Part shown: positions 1 through 7,525 of the stretch, piece by piece | How positions within the stretch are numbered: position 1 is the stretch's first letter | How the letters are laid out: every line of letters begins with the position of its first letter | NCBI GenBank assembly: GCA_036794395.1 | Contig: DAIRGS010000091.1 | Coordinates: 1-23,345 of the forward strand | Length of the DNA: 23,345 nucleotides | Direction of reading: 5' to 3' | Source: DASXMX01 sp036794395 | Lineage (GTDB): Bacteria > Planctomycetota > Phycisphaerae > Tepidisphaerales > Tepidisphaeraceae | Translations under genes and position numbers: made by a program | The notes under the pieces: model-generated | What the model was told of the DNA's origin: nothing | What the model saw: only the letters and a program-made list of their open reading frames with translations | The model's database searches: none

Positions 1-1
1 C

Positions 2-682
2 GTTCGAACAATGAGCCAGATGGCATCGGGTTTGGCCCACGAACTCAATCAGCCGCTGGGTGCCGTCGCAAACTATGCCAGGGCATGCCGGACCATGGTC
101 GAGTCGGGCCGCACCAGCCCGGGAAAAATTGCCGCCGCACTCGCTGAAATCCAGTCCGAAGCCCTCCGCGCCGGGGCAATCATCAACCGCCTTCGCGCAT
201 TTGTTAAAAAAGACCGACCCGCCAACCGGCCCTCCGATGTAAACGCCCTGGTCACCGATGCCGTCCATCTAATGTCATTCGAACTTCGAAATGCCGCCAT
301 CGAGCCGCAGCTGAATCTGGCACACGGCCTGCCCGCAATTTACGTCGATCACGTGCAGATTGGCCAGGTACTCATTAACCTGATTCGCAATGCCCTGGAT
401 GCAATGCAATCGCTTGGACCCGCGGCCAGACGCCTCATCATGACAACATCACTCGCCGAGGATGGCTCGATTGAAACTGCAGTAAGCGATAACGGGTGCG
501 GCGTGCCCCCGGAATCGCTGCCCCACATCTTCGAAGCATTTTTTACAACCAAGTCCAGCGGTTTGGGCCTGGGCCTCGGACTCTGTCGAACGATCGTCGA
601 GGATTTCGGCGGCCGGTTAACCGCCCATTCAAATCCGGCCGGCGGGATGACATTCAAATTTATGTTGCCGCCATCGGCTTAA
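2..682 (+). CDS. Sensor histidine kinase, C-terminal part (FixL/TodS-like), 5' end outside window
   Basis: This is the catalytic half of a membrane- or PAS-linked histidine kinase that would autophosphorylate and pass phosphate to the response regulator just downstream. Counting from the ATG at 11, the H-box GLAHELNQPLGA carries the phospho-accepting His10, the N-box LINLIRNALDAM lies near residues 121-132, the G1 box DNGCG at 160-164, the F box FEAFFTTK follows, and a Gly-rich G2 box GLGLGLGL lies near 184-191. The reading frame is open to the left edge of the window (V-R-T before the ATG), and homologues have the same M-x-x-M-A-S-G-L-A-H stretch internally, so the ATG at 11 is almost certainly not the start; the sensor domain is missing only because the window begins here. 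The HELNQPL H-box is typical of FixL, DctB/DctS and TodS kinases. The signal sensed cannot be told. The stop at 680-682 is 25 bases before the regulator. Confidence 0.93.
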   Translation, partial: VRTMSQMASGLAHELNQPLGAVANYARACRTMVESGRTSPGKIAAALAEIQSEALRAGAIINRLRAFVKKDRPANRPSDVNALVTDAVHLMSFELRNAAIEPQLNLAHGLPAIYVDHVQIGQVLINLIRNALDAMQSLGPAARRLIMTTSLAEDGSIETAVSDNGCGVPPESLPHIFEAFFTTKSSGLGLGLGLCRTIVEDFGGRLTAHSNPAGGMTFKFMLPPSA

Positions 683-707
683 AATTTGGCTCTGCGGGGT
701 GAAATAT

Positions 708-1319
708 ATGAAACGTGAACCGACTGTTTATGTTGTCGACGACGATGACGGGATGCGTCAATCAACCGGCGTCCTCCTCGAATCGGCAAACCTGGCCTTC
801 GAAGTATTCGAATCCGCCACCGAATTCCTCCACAAGGCACAGCCCGACCTGACCGGATGCATCATCCTCGATTTCCACATGCCCGGAATGACCGGCATGG
901 AACTCATCGTCAAACTCCGCGAAAAAGGCCTCATCCTCCCCATCCTCATGGTCAGTGGCACCGGCTCCATCCCCGTCGCCGTCGAAGGCATGAAGCTCGG
1001 CCTCTTCGATTTCCTGGTCAAACCCGTCGATCCCGACCTGCTGCTGGCCAAGGCCAACGCCGCTATGGAACTCGACGCCCAGCAACGCGAAAACGTCGCC
1101 GCCCTCAACGAAATCCGCGCCAAACTCGCAACCCTCACCCCCCGCGAAGAAGAACTCCTCACCCTCATCGTCTCCGGCCTGCCCAACAAAAACATCGCAA
1201 CCGAAATGTCCATCTCCGTCAAAACCGTCGAAAACCACCGCGCCAACCTCATGACCAAAACCGGCGCCGCCAACGTCGCCGACCTGGTCAGAATGAAAAT
1301 GCTCGTCACCGATAAATAA
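708..1319 (+). CDS. FixJ-family response regulator (REC + LuxR-type HTH)
   Basis: DNA-binding response regulator, partner of the kinase immediately upstream. Residues 1-120 form a receiver domain with the acidic cluster DDDD at 11-14, the phospho-accepting Asp55 in CIILDFHMPGMTG, Ser83 in MVSGTGS and Lys105 in FLVKPVD. A LuxR/GerE helix-turn-helix follows (LTPREEELLTLIVSG...NKNIATEMSISVKTVENHR, about 143-178). Length (203 aa) is usual for the FixJ/NarL class. I chose the ATG at 708 because GGGGTGA (696-702) is well placed before it; an in-frame GTG at 699 would add three residues. The codons from about 840 onward are strongly biased to C in third position, so long antisense frames stay open here; they are shadows. 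Targets are unknown. Confidence 0.95.
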   Translation: MKREPTVYVVDDDDGMRQSTGVLLESANLAFEVFESATEFLHKAQPDLTGCIILDFHMPGMTGMELIVKLREKGLILPILMVSGTGSIPVAVEGMKLGLFDFLVKPVDPDLLLAKANAAMELDAQQRENVAALNEIRAKLATLTPREEELLTLIVSGLPNKNIATEMSISVKTVENHRANLMTKTGAANVADLVRMKMLVTDK

Positions 1320-1370
1320 TTCGCCCTCCACTTAGCCGGGTTGAAGCGTGCTTGATGGGCGAATCGTTTT
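1319..1370 (+). terminator. Possible terminator after the two-component pair
   Basis: An 8-base inverted repeat, ATTCGCCC (1319-1326) and GGGCGAAT (1357-1364), spans a 30-base loop, overlaps the regulator's stop codon and is followed by CGTTTT. The loop is long and the T-run short, so this is a weak call. Confidence 0.35.
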
Positions 1371-1900
1371 GATCGTGTGGGTTTGCCGGTTGAGCATTAC
1401 ACAGCACTGACCGGGTGGCGGATTGGGGAGGAAAAGGCGGCCAATCAGCAGTTGAGGTCAATCCAGATCATTTTAAAAGGTGGTCGCGGTAGGGACGGCG
1501 GTGGCATCGCAGGCAACGGAACGCCTTCCGTGCGTTCCAGAGCGCTCCCGTCCAATCGCGCTGGAATGGGGATGGGAGGGTATGGCTCCAGTTCCGCTCT
1601 GCCCAGCCCAGCAGTCGGTGGCGAACGCAGCGGGCCCGCTCGCGATTCGGATCGTCGCCTTGACGGCCTCGAAAACCAGCTGCGCCAATTAATGGATCAA
1701 GTCAAAGAACTCAAGGCCATGCAACAGCGCGTCCCGGCAAGCTCGGCGCACGCAGGTAATGGGACAGCGTACCTCCCTGGGTCGCAATGAGGCCCTGTTC
1801 TTTGCAAATTTCGCTCATCGAGAAGCTCTTCGTTTCATAGGTTGCACTTGGGCCAATGAACCCAATCCATGCGGCCCGGAAGCCTTCAACAGGCTTCCGC
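1371..1900. other. Degenerate intergenic region with possible coding remnants
   Basis: No convincing gene. A GTG-started frame at 1377-1790 (137 codons) has a Gly/Ser/Arg-rich first part that looks like translated non-coding DNA. Its end (about 1645-1730) reads DRRLDGLENQLRQLMDQVKE, a short coiled-coil of the kind found at the extreme C-terminus of many planctomycete proteins. This may be the tail of a decayed gene. On the minus strand, 1740-1900 stays open and reads without a recognisable start or family (it includes EICKEQGLIATQGGT). A hairpin with a 9-base stem (CGGAAGCCT 1877-1885, AGGCTTCCG 1891-1899) lies at the right end, next to the palindromic repeats. Confidence 0.4.
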
Positions 1901-2055
1901 GAACCCAAAACGCGAACCCAAAACGGGACGGCTCTGAATTTACCTGACAAATTCAGAGCCGTCCCGTTTTGGCGTTTAAATTCAGAGCCGTCGCGTTTTG
2001 GGTTCCTCGTCCCGTTTTGGGTTCCTAAATTCAGAGCCGTCCCGTTTTGGGTTCC
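1901..2055. repeat. Cluster of palindromic repeat units (family A)
   Basis: At least four copies, whole or partial, of a unit about 29 bases long with core AGAGCCGTCCCGTTTTGGG. One inverted pair forms a long hairpin: left arm 1914-1941, 7-base loop 1942-1948, right arm 1949-1972. Direct copies follow at 1978-2006 (one substitution in the core), 2009-2025 (partial) and 2027-2055. A partial left-arm copy lies at 1901-1912. The same family reappears at 7461-7525. Frames through it encode reiterated SEPSRFGF/RAVPFWV strings that are translation artefacts. It resembles REP/MITE-type elements; no transposase is present in the window. Confidence 0.9.
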
Positions 2056-2110
2056 CGTCATGGCCGAGGTCTTCCCACTGGGGACCGGTCAGGTCGTGGG
2101 CGGTGAAAGC
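2056..2110 (-). pseudogene. Short relic of a second surface-protein gene (AHDLTGPQW segment)
   Basis: Read from about 2107 down to 2056, the minus strand encodes FTAHDLTGPQWEDLGHD. This closely matches YSAHDLTGPQWQDLDH near residue 890 of the large surface protein (about 3880-3926). Nineteen bases are identical between 2085-2103 and 3901-3919. The relic starts inside the 3' end of the neighbouring zinc-ribbon gene in another frame and stops where the family A repeats begin. It looks like a fragment of a paralogous surface-protein gene cut on one side by the zinc-ribbon gene and on the other by the repeats. Confidence 0.65.
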
Positions 2111-2697
2111 CGGGGCGGAATCGGCGTGCCACATTCCGGGCATCGTTCGGCCGTGGCCCGCAGATCGTAGCCGCAACGGACACAGAGCCCCCTCGATCGC
2201 CGCCAGCATCGGCGGCGCTTTGGCCAACCCGCAAGCGAAAAGACGAACATCACAAAGGCCACCAAAGTTGGAAACCACAATGGTACCACAAGTCCATACA
2301 ATCGGCGGGCTGGAAATCCAGGCAAGGGACCGGATCCGACCCCGGTTATTCCCCAGTGTACGCCGGGCGGAGGGGGATCCAGCGGTGGACGGGGAGGTAT
2401 TGGCGGCCAGTACCGGTGGAATACAACAAGTCCCACAAACGTAAAGTCATCCGATTGGAACGGACGCCGCCACCCGTTCCGGGAACCTTGCCGGTATGAA
2501 AGACGAGGTCGCGAACTGTAGCGGGGCCGGACCTCCACGTCGATTTCGGCCTGGCCGCTGTCGGAGGAAAATTCGGTGAGAGCCCAACAATGGACAGCGA
2601 CAACGTCTCGCATAACCATGCTGCGTAGCCAGAGTCGTCCAAGGACGCACAGTAAGCACAGCCACGCCATCGGCGACCGGCACAGACGCAACATCAT
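2089..2697 (-). CDS. Zinc-ribbon membrane protein 1
   Basis: Small predicted inner-membrane protein of unknown function, about 202 aa. There is an N-terminal hydrophobic helix (PMAWLCLLCVLGRLWL), a Pro/Arg-rich central region presumably outside the membrane, a second helix (PLWFPTLVAFVMFVFSLAG), a basic patch KRRRCWRR, and a C-terminal zinc ribbon of form CVRC-x10-CPEC with the signature CGYDLRAT. This fold is very common in Planctomycetota, where such proteins are usually hypothetical. The ATG at 2697 (MMLRLC) follows GGTGGTGG. A TTG at 2745 overlapping the stop of the surface gene would add 16 residues and suggest translational coupling. The last codons run into the AHDLTGPQW relic, so the native C-terminus may have been replaced. 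Two paralogues lie in this window. Confidence 0.8.
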   Translation of the reverse strand: MMLRLCRSPMAWLCLLCVLGRLWLRSMVMRDVVAVHCWALTEFSSDSGQAEIDVEVRPRYSSRPRLSYRQGSRNGWRRPFQSDDFTFVGLVVFHRYWPPIPPRPPLDPPPPGVHWGITGVGSGPLPGFPARRLYGLVVPLWFPTLVAFVMFVFSLAGWPKRRRCWRRSRGLCVRCGYDLRATAERCPECGTPIPPRLSPPTT

Positions 2698-2741
2698 GCC
2701 ACCACCGAGGGCAGCCCAGTCCCGAATTTCCACGTGTGGTT

Positions 2742-5700
2742 TCAATCTGGTGTCAGGGTGAATGACGTAGCTGTACTCTTGTGTAGTCCATCATCGGTCA
2801 AATTCTGCACGTCTTGCTGTCCGCTGGGGGTCTGCCAGACCCATTTATACAACACATCGTTCCTCCAAGCTTGCGCCGAAGGATAGTAATTTCCATACGA
2901 CGGATCATAGATTCCCGTAGTCCCATCGTTTGTGAGTTCAACTACTGCATGGTTGTCAAAAGCATTAATTGAGGGCACGCCTCCCTGACCCTTTGTCGCG
3001 CTCACTTGGAAGCCCCATATTGTCTCGCCCACAATGGGCCGACTTCCCTGCTGCCCTCCGACGGGAAAGATTCCGTAGAGGTACGCATTGATACCTTCTA
3101 CTCGAAGACAGTCCACGAGGAGACTGGCCCACGCACCGCATGATCCATCGGAGTTTGCGATCAGGAATGTGTCCGCGCCCGAGTCTTTCGCAGTTTTGAC
3201 CAACGTTTCGTTTTGCCAGTAGTGCATGTGCCGCCCATGGGCGTCGGCCACGCCGTTGGTCAGGTTTTGGGCACCTCCTGAGATATCGATAAACTGCCTC
3301 CAGATTGCCTGAATGATCGAGGTAAGATCGCCATTGGCGCCGGGCTGCATTCCGTCAGCCGCCCGCGAGGCGATGTCGAGCACGGTCCACAGAGGATTGT
3401 GGTCCGTGTCCAGCGCGTTAGGCAGCGTGCTGTTCCCCGCCTTGTTGTATGTCCAGTAGGCGGGCAGATTGCCATTGATCACATAGCACTTGGTTTTTGC
3501 TTGGCCGGCGGCCTGCCAGGGGCCGCCGTTGACGGACACCGTGTAGGTGATGGTGTAATCCACGTCGCGTATGACCGAAGGGATGTGGAAGTCGGAGCCG
3601 GTCAGATTGGCGGTAATGATCGCGTCCTGTTGGTGAGTGAGCGTATTATTGAGAGTGCCAACTGTCGCCGCGACGGGGTTGAAAGTGAAGACCCCCTCTG
3701 GCTGGCCCTGAAGATTGGTCCCCTTGATTGTCGCCTGTACCCGGTAACTTCCATTGGCGTTGGCGCCAGCGGCCCAGATGTCCGCTTTGACCGTCATGGT
3801 GACAAAACCATTCACGCCGCTGCTGCGAGTGTAGCAGATAGGCCCGTCAATCTCGCCCGGCACGTCTCCAGGCTGGTGATCGAGATCTTGCCACTGCGGG
3901 CCGGTCAGGTCGTGGGCGGAGTAGTCGCTCGGCGTCGGATCTTGGCGGACGACGTGGAAACTGGCGGCGTTCGTCGCACCGAAGCTTTCCTGCTCGATCA
4001 GGAATTTCGGATCGGCGACATCGATTATTTCGGTTGCCTCGTTGGGTTGCAGGGTCCCGTCGCCGTTGAGGTCAACGCCGACCGCCAGCACGTATTGCCG
4101 GCTACCGGTGCCGGGGTCGAGGATGATCGGGGCAATGGTGCTGGCGAAGTTGCCGGACGAAGCTCCGTCCACGGTCCCACCGGTGAGGGACCACAGCACC
4201 TGCTGGCGGGCGTCCGAGGTATTCGGTGAAATGTCGGCTGAAAGGTCAAGCTTGGCCGTGCCGTCCGATTGTTGCGCGACCGAGAAATTGACGGCCTGCG
4301 ATACGGAGGCGGAATCGACGAGCCGATGGGTGGGGGTCGCGTCCTCGGCGACGGTCACGTCATCGACGTTGATGGCGGCGACCGTGACGTTCCAATAGAA
4401 ATCCCAGTCGCTTGGCGCGTGCGAATCGCCGTCCCAAAGGCCGATCTGGCCGGTGAACTGGCCCCCCGATCCCTGGGAGAACCCAAGAAGGCCAAAGCCA
4501 TAACCGTTGGGATCGTTCAAATTCGCCGGAAACGACAGCGTGGAATTCCCACGGTCATATTGTGGATCGTTGAGTGTAACGGTGCCGCTGACGGCCAGCG
4601 CAACGGCAGCCTGTGCATTTGCCGCCACGATCCAGCCGGTATTGGTTACGGTCAGGTCGCCGCTGGTGTTGGCCGAGGAATAGCCGGGCTCGTAGGCGCG
4701 CCCGGTGATCGTGACCTTGAAGAGGCCGGTGCTGGCGGCGACGCTGATTTGGGCCTGGCCGAGGATACTTCCCGCCGTGGCGCTAATTGTGCCCGATCCA
4801 CTTGCGGGCCCTGTATACAGGCCCGCCGCGCTGACGCTTCCAACACCGGAAGCAACCGACCAGGTGAATTGCGGCTGGTTGTTCATGTCATTGCCGAACT
4901 GGTCCCGTTCTTTGGCGGACAACTGCTGCGTGCCTCCGGGAAGGACGGTCGCATTGTCCGGCGTCACCCGGACGCTCGTTGCCGTCTGCTGTACGATGAC
5001 GGTCACCGCGCTGTTTGACGTCCCACCCTCGGCGTTGGTGACGGTGACCTGGAACGTGTAGCTGCCGGCTGCCGAGAACGTTGCGGTGACGCTGTTGGCG
5101 GAATGGTCGGCCTCGTCGGAGAAGGCCGGCGGCTGCGCGCCGTTCGGGATTGACGTCGTGGCCCAGAAGTAGATCAAATCCGAGCCGCCACCGGGGTCCG
5201 TGGCACTGACCGAAAGTTGCACCGTGGTTCCCGTGACCGTGCCGCTCGACGCCGACGCTTGGGATGAGATCGTCGGTGTCGGCAGTGGTTGCGTGGTGGC
5301 CGAGGCCGAGTTGGACGCGGCCGACTGGCCCGCCGCGTTATCCGCAACAACCTGGAAGGTGTATGCCTGATTGGGTGCAAGCCCGCTGGCGACATAGCTG
5401 GTCTGCCAAACCGCCGCCTGATCCAGAAAACTCCAGGTGCTTGTGAAACTGTTGAAGACCTCGATTTCGAAATCCGCGGCCGAGGGCGAGTTGTTCACCC
5501 AGGACAAGTTAATCGTGTTATACGACACGGCGGTCGCCGCGAGGTTGCTCGGGGCGGCCGACATCGCGCTAACGTTGAACGTCGTGGCCGCGACCGCGCC
5601 ATTCTGATCCGTCATCGTGACCAACGCCGTAAACAACCCGCCGCTCGAATACAGGTGACTGCCAGAGATAGTCCCACTGCCGTTGGACTGTGTGACCGTG

Positions 5701-6590
5701 CCGGCGGTGGTCGTGCCGTCACCCCAGGTGATGGTCGCCGTGTGGGTGTTGGCGGAATTGGGGTCGGTAAAGGTTGTGGAGATGCTGAGCGTTCCGCCTT
5801 CGGTCAGGTTGTGGTCCGCGATCGCCGCGATGGAGGCGGCCGAAGGCGTGACGGTCAGACTGGCCGATGGAATGCTGGTGTTCCCGTTGGCATCCTGCGA
5901 AACGATGGTGTAGGAGTAGCTCGTCCCATCGGAAACGGTCGTGTCCGTGTAGCTTGTGCCACCGACGCCGGTGAACTCCTGCTGATGCCCCTGGCCGTCC
6001 ACGCGGTAGACGTCGTAGATGGCCACGTTCGGATCGTTGGCAACGGGCCATCCGATCACCACCCGCGCCCCGCTTGCGCTAATCAGGTAGGGCGTGCCCG
6101 GCGCGCCAAGGATGCGCTGCAACTGCGGCACCGGCGACGTCGAATAGCTGTTTCGGGTAATGACCTGGTCCGTGGCATCGACTTTCCCATCCCGGTTGAA
6201 ATCGCACGGATCGGAAATCGGGGCGGGGTTGAGAAAAGTGTGCAGATCGTTTTGGGCCGCCGCCAGGTCGTTGGGCGTGACGGTGTATTGGCCGTTCACC
6301 ACGGTCGCGTTGGCCGAGCCGATGAGATTGCCGAAAGAGAATACGTCGGGGTTCGTCAATCCCGTATTGGCATTCGCGGCGACGGTGACCTGGAGCCATT
6401 CATCCATGATCGCCCGGTCGGCCCAGGTGATCTCGATGCGGGCCGAGCCGTTGATCCCCGCGCCAGGACGCACCAAGACGCTCGCCGGCGCCGGCCCGGC
6501 GGTCCAGGTGGACGGGTTGGCCGCGCTGCCCACCCGGAAGCCCAAGTCGCTGGCGGTCGGCGTGCCGGCCAGGTTGGCCACGTCGATCAT
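2742..6590 (-). CDS. Giant secreted/surface protein: dockerin-like loop, PKD, FN3, Big2-like domains and C-terminal transglutaminase-like domain
   Basis: A mosaic extracellular protein of 1282 aa from the first available ATG. Rough order: a beta-rich N-terminal region (1-120); a dockerin/EF-hand-like loop DFNRDGKVDATD (130-141); an FN3-like domain (160-248); a PKD domain with TITWGDGTTT (250-340); an FN3 domain (345-435); a PKD-like domain (440-535); a Big2-like Ig domain starting SVRVTPDNATVLPGGTQQL (539-620); a DLNGDGTLQPNEA calcium-type loop; the AHDLTGPQW segment near 890; and a C-terminal transglutaminase-like domain. That domain shows a Cys-His-Asp triad at Cys1151 (SDGSCGAWASLL), His1214 (AFDNHAVVEL) and Asp1229 (IYDPSYG). 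It may process or crosslink proteins, but the activity is inferred. There is no signal peptide, because the true N-terminus is lost: homologous coding continues upstream in another frame. Whether it is still expressed is doubtful. Confidence 0.85.
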   Translation of the reverse strand: MIDVANLAGTPTASDLGFRVGSAANPSTWTAGPAPASVLVRPGAGINGSARIEITWADRAIMDEWLQVTVAANANTGLTNPDVFSFGNLIGSANATVVNGQYTVTPNDLAAAQNDLHTFLNPAPISDPCDFNRDGKVDATDQVITRNSYSTSPVPQLQRILGAPGTPYLISASGARVVIGWPVANDPNVAIYDVYRVDGQGHQQEFTGVGGTSYTDTTVSDGTSYSYTIVSQDANGNTSIPSASLTVTPSAASIAAIADHNLTEGGTLSISTTFTDPNSANTHTATITWGDGTTTAGTVTQSNGSGTISGSHLYSSGGLFTALVTMTDQNGAVAATTFNVSAMSAAPSNLAATAVSYNTINLSWVNNSPSAADFEIEVFNSFTSTWSFLDQAAVWQTSYVASGLAPNQAYTFQVVADNAAGQSAASNSASATTQPLPTPTISSQASASSGTVTGTTVQLSVSATDPGGGSDLIYFWATTSIPNGAQPPAFSDEADHSANSVTATFSAAGSYTFQVTVTNAEGGTSNSAVTVIVQQTATSVRVTPDNATVLPGGTQQLSAKERDQFGNDMNNQPQFTWSVASGVGSVSAAGLYTGPASGSGTISATAGSILGQAQISVAASTGLFKVTITGRAYEPGYSSANTSGDLTVTNTGWIVAANAQAAVALAVSGTVTLNDPQYDRGNSTLSFPANLNDPNGYGFGLLGFSQGSGGQFTGQIGLWDGDSHAPSDWDFYWNVTVAAINVDDVTVAEDATPTHRLVDSASVSQAVNFSVAQQSDGTAKLDLSADISPNTSDARQQVLWSLTGGTVDGASSGNFASTIAPIILDPGTGSRQYVLAVGVDLNGDGTLQPNEATEIIDVADPKFLIEQESFGATNAASFHVVRQDPTPSDYSAHDLTGPQWQDLDHQPGDVPGEIDGPICYTRSSGVNGFVTMTVKADIWAAGANANGSYRVQATIKGTNLQGQPEGVFTFNPVAATVGTLNNTLTHQQDAIITANLTGSDFHIPSVIRDVDYTITYTVSVNGGPWQAAGQAKTKCYVINGNLPAYWTYNKAGNSTLPNALDTDHNPLWTVLDIASRAADGMQPGANGDLTSIIQAIWRQFIDISGGAQNLTNGVADAHGRHMHYWQNETLVKTAKDSGADTFLIANSDGSCGAWASLLVDCLRVEGINAYLYGIFPVGGQQGSRPIVGETIWGFQVSATKGQGGVPSINAFDNHAVVELTNDGTTGIYDPSYGNYYPSAQAWRNDVLYKWVWQTPSGQQDVQNLTDDGLHKSTATSFTLTPD

Positions 6591-6747
6591 GATCCCGTTG
6601 ATGCCCCCGGAGAAACTGGTGAAGTTCGCGAAGGACGACGCCTGGCCGGGCAGCAGCGCCTGTTTGTCGGGGGCGATCGCGGCGTCGTCGCTCGAGTTGG
6701 CGGCGTGTTGTTCCCGTCATAGACGCTGTTGTTGTAGAAGACCCGCG
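6591..6747 (-). pseudogene. Frameshifted upstream part of the surface-protein gene
   Basis: Upstream of the ATG at 6590 the same frame continues without a start codon (NSSDDAAIAPDKQALLPGQ, then FANFTSFSGGINGI) back to a stop near 6718. In the next frame the minus strand reads RVFYNNSVYDGNN immediately before. Joined, these give the continuous sequence RVFYNNSVYDGNN-T-A-ANSSDDAAIA, which matches a known planctomycete surface-protein module. One base appears to be missing around 6705-6712. The homologous sequence begins directly at the stop codon of the zinc-ribbon gene (6748-6750), so anything further upstream, including a signal peptide, is absent. A sequencing or assembly error could explain the frameshift but not the missing N-terminus. 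Confidence 0.75.
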
Positions 6748-7383
6748 TTAGGGCGCGTGCATTGGCGGTGGGATCGGCGTGCCGCATTCCGGACATCGTT
6801 CGGTGGTGGCCCGAAGGTCGTAGCCGCAGCGGGTGCACCTGCCGTCGAGCATTCGGAGGCGTTTGTGGTGTGCGTGCGCTCGTTTTCCGCCAAGGACGGC
6901 AAGCGCACAACTCACCAGGAGCGGCACCCAATATGGCAACGTTATCGCGGCAATTACCTCCTTCGCGCCCCCGCTTTGGTCCGGTGATGTCGGACGCCAA
7001 CAGGACCAGGCGAGGCCGAGATAGGATTTCATCTGCAAGGTGACGACTCCGCCGGAGTAAGTCACAATCGTGGCGGGTTGGTCAGGCGACGGAGCACTCG
7101 GAGGGTCGGTGTAGTAGACGTCCCACCCACTCGGGGTCGGGGCGACCTGTTCAACGATGACGCCTGCGCGCGGGGTGTGCCACATCAGCCGCAATCCGCC
7201 GTGGAAGGACGATACCGCGACAAGTCCGCCGGTTCGCCTCTCGACCCACAGGCGCGGGTATTGGTAGCTTTGTATCAACAATAAGCCGCACGCGGCTGCG
7301 ACGAGGACCGATAACAGGACGATCCCGAAATGCGCAGTTCGGTCGCGCCATCTCCGATAGGCTCGTGCTGTAACACGTCGCAT
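6748..7383 (-). CDS. Zinc-ribbon membrane protein 2
   Basis: Paralogue of the protein at 2089-2697 with the same plan, about 211 aa. A basic N-terminus (MRRVTARAYRRWRDR) precedes a membrane helix (GIVLLSVLVAAACGLLLIQ). A presumed periplasmic domain of about 100 residues contains GGLRLMWHTPRAGV and YSGGVVTLQMKSYLGL. A second helix (LPYWVPLLVSCALAVLGG) leads to a C-terminal zinc ribbon CTRC-x10-CPEC (CGYDLRATTERCPECGTPIP). The last 60 or so bases are very similar to the corresponding part of paralogue 1. I favour the ATG at 7383, after GGGG at a normal distance; an in-frame ATG at 7443 would add 20 residues and has no clear ribosome site. The frameshifted surface gene begins right at its stop codon. 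Function unknown. Confidence 0.8.
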   Translation of the reverse strand: MRRVTARAYRRWRDRTAHFGIVLLSVLVAAACGLLLIQSYQYPRLWVERRTGGLVAVSSFHGGLRLMWHTPRAGVIVEQVAPTPSGWDVYYTDPPSAPSPDQPATIVTYSGGVVTLQMKSYLGLAWSCWRPTSPDQSGGAKEVIAAITLPYWVPLLVSCALAVLGGKRAHAHHKRLRMLDGRCTRCGYDLRATTERCPECGTPIPPPMHAP

Positions 7384-7460
7384 GCTAACCCCGTAAATAG
7401 GAGGATCAGCTCCATGCGGGGCTATCCAATCGACGCGTTCCATCCCGAAGTTCTTTGGGG

Positions 7461-7525
7461 GGAACCAAAAATGGGACGGCTCTGAATTTACCGTATAAAT
7501 TCAGAGCCGTCCCGTTTTGGGTTCC
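7461..7525. repeat. Palindromic repeat (family A), right-hand copy
   Basis: One near-perfect hairpin: left arm 7461-7490, 5-base loop 7491-7495, right arm 7496-7525, with the core AGAGCCGTCCCGTTTTGGG shared with 1901-2055. The left arm has drifted slightly (one A missing and one substitution). It stands exactly where the homology of the esterase gene to the right begins. Confidence 0.92.

Noticed and set aside
758..1331. Two long antisense frames (183 and 189 codons) over the response regulator
   Set aside because: They arise from the strong C-in-third-position bias of the regulator gene; their products are of unnatural composition (Asp/Glu/Gly/Phe-rich or Ser/Arg-rich) and match no family.
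1901..2055. Possible CRISPR array
   Set aside because: Copies are in both orientations, partly truncated and almost without spacers; no cas genes are present.
1711..2170. Frames encoding reiterated RAVPFWV / SEPSRFGF peptides
   Set aside because: These are translations of the palindromic repeat units in different frames, not proteins.
3399..5061. Plus-strand frames of 118-276 codons over the surface gene
   Set aside because: Shadows of the minus-strand coding sequence with no recognisable motifs.
5289..6722. 477-codon frame on the plus strand
   Set aside because: It is antisense to the giant surface gene, rich in Arg/Gly/Val, without domain pattern, whereas the minus strand shows clear PKD/FN3 domains.
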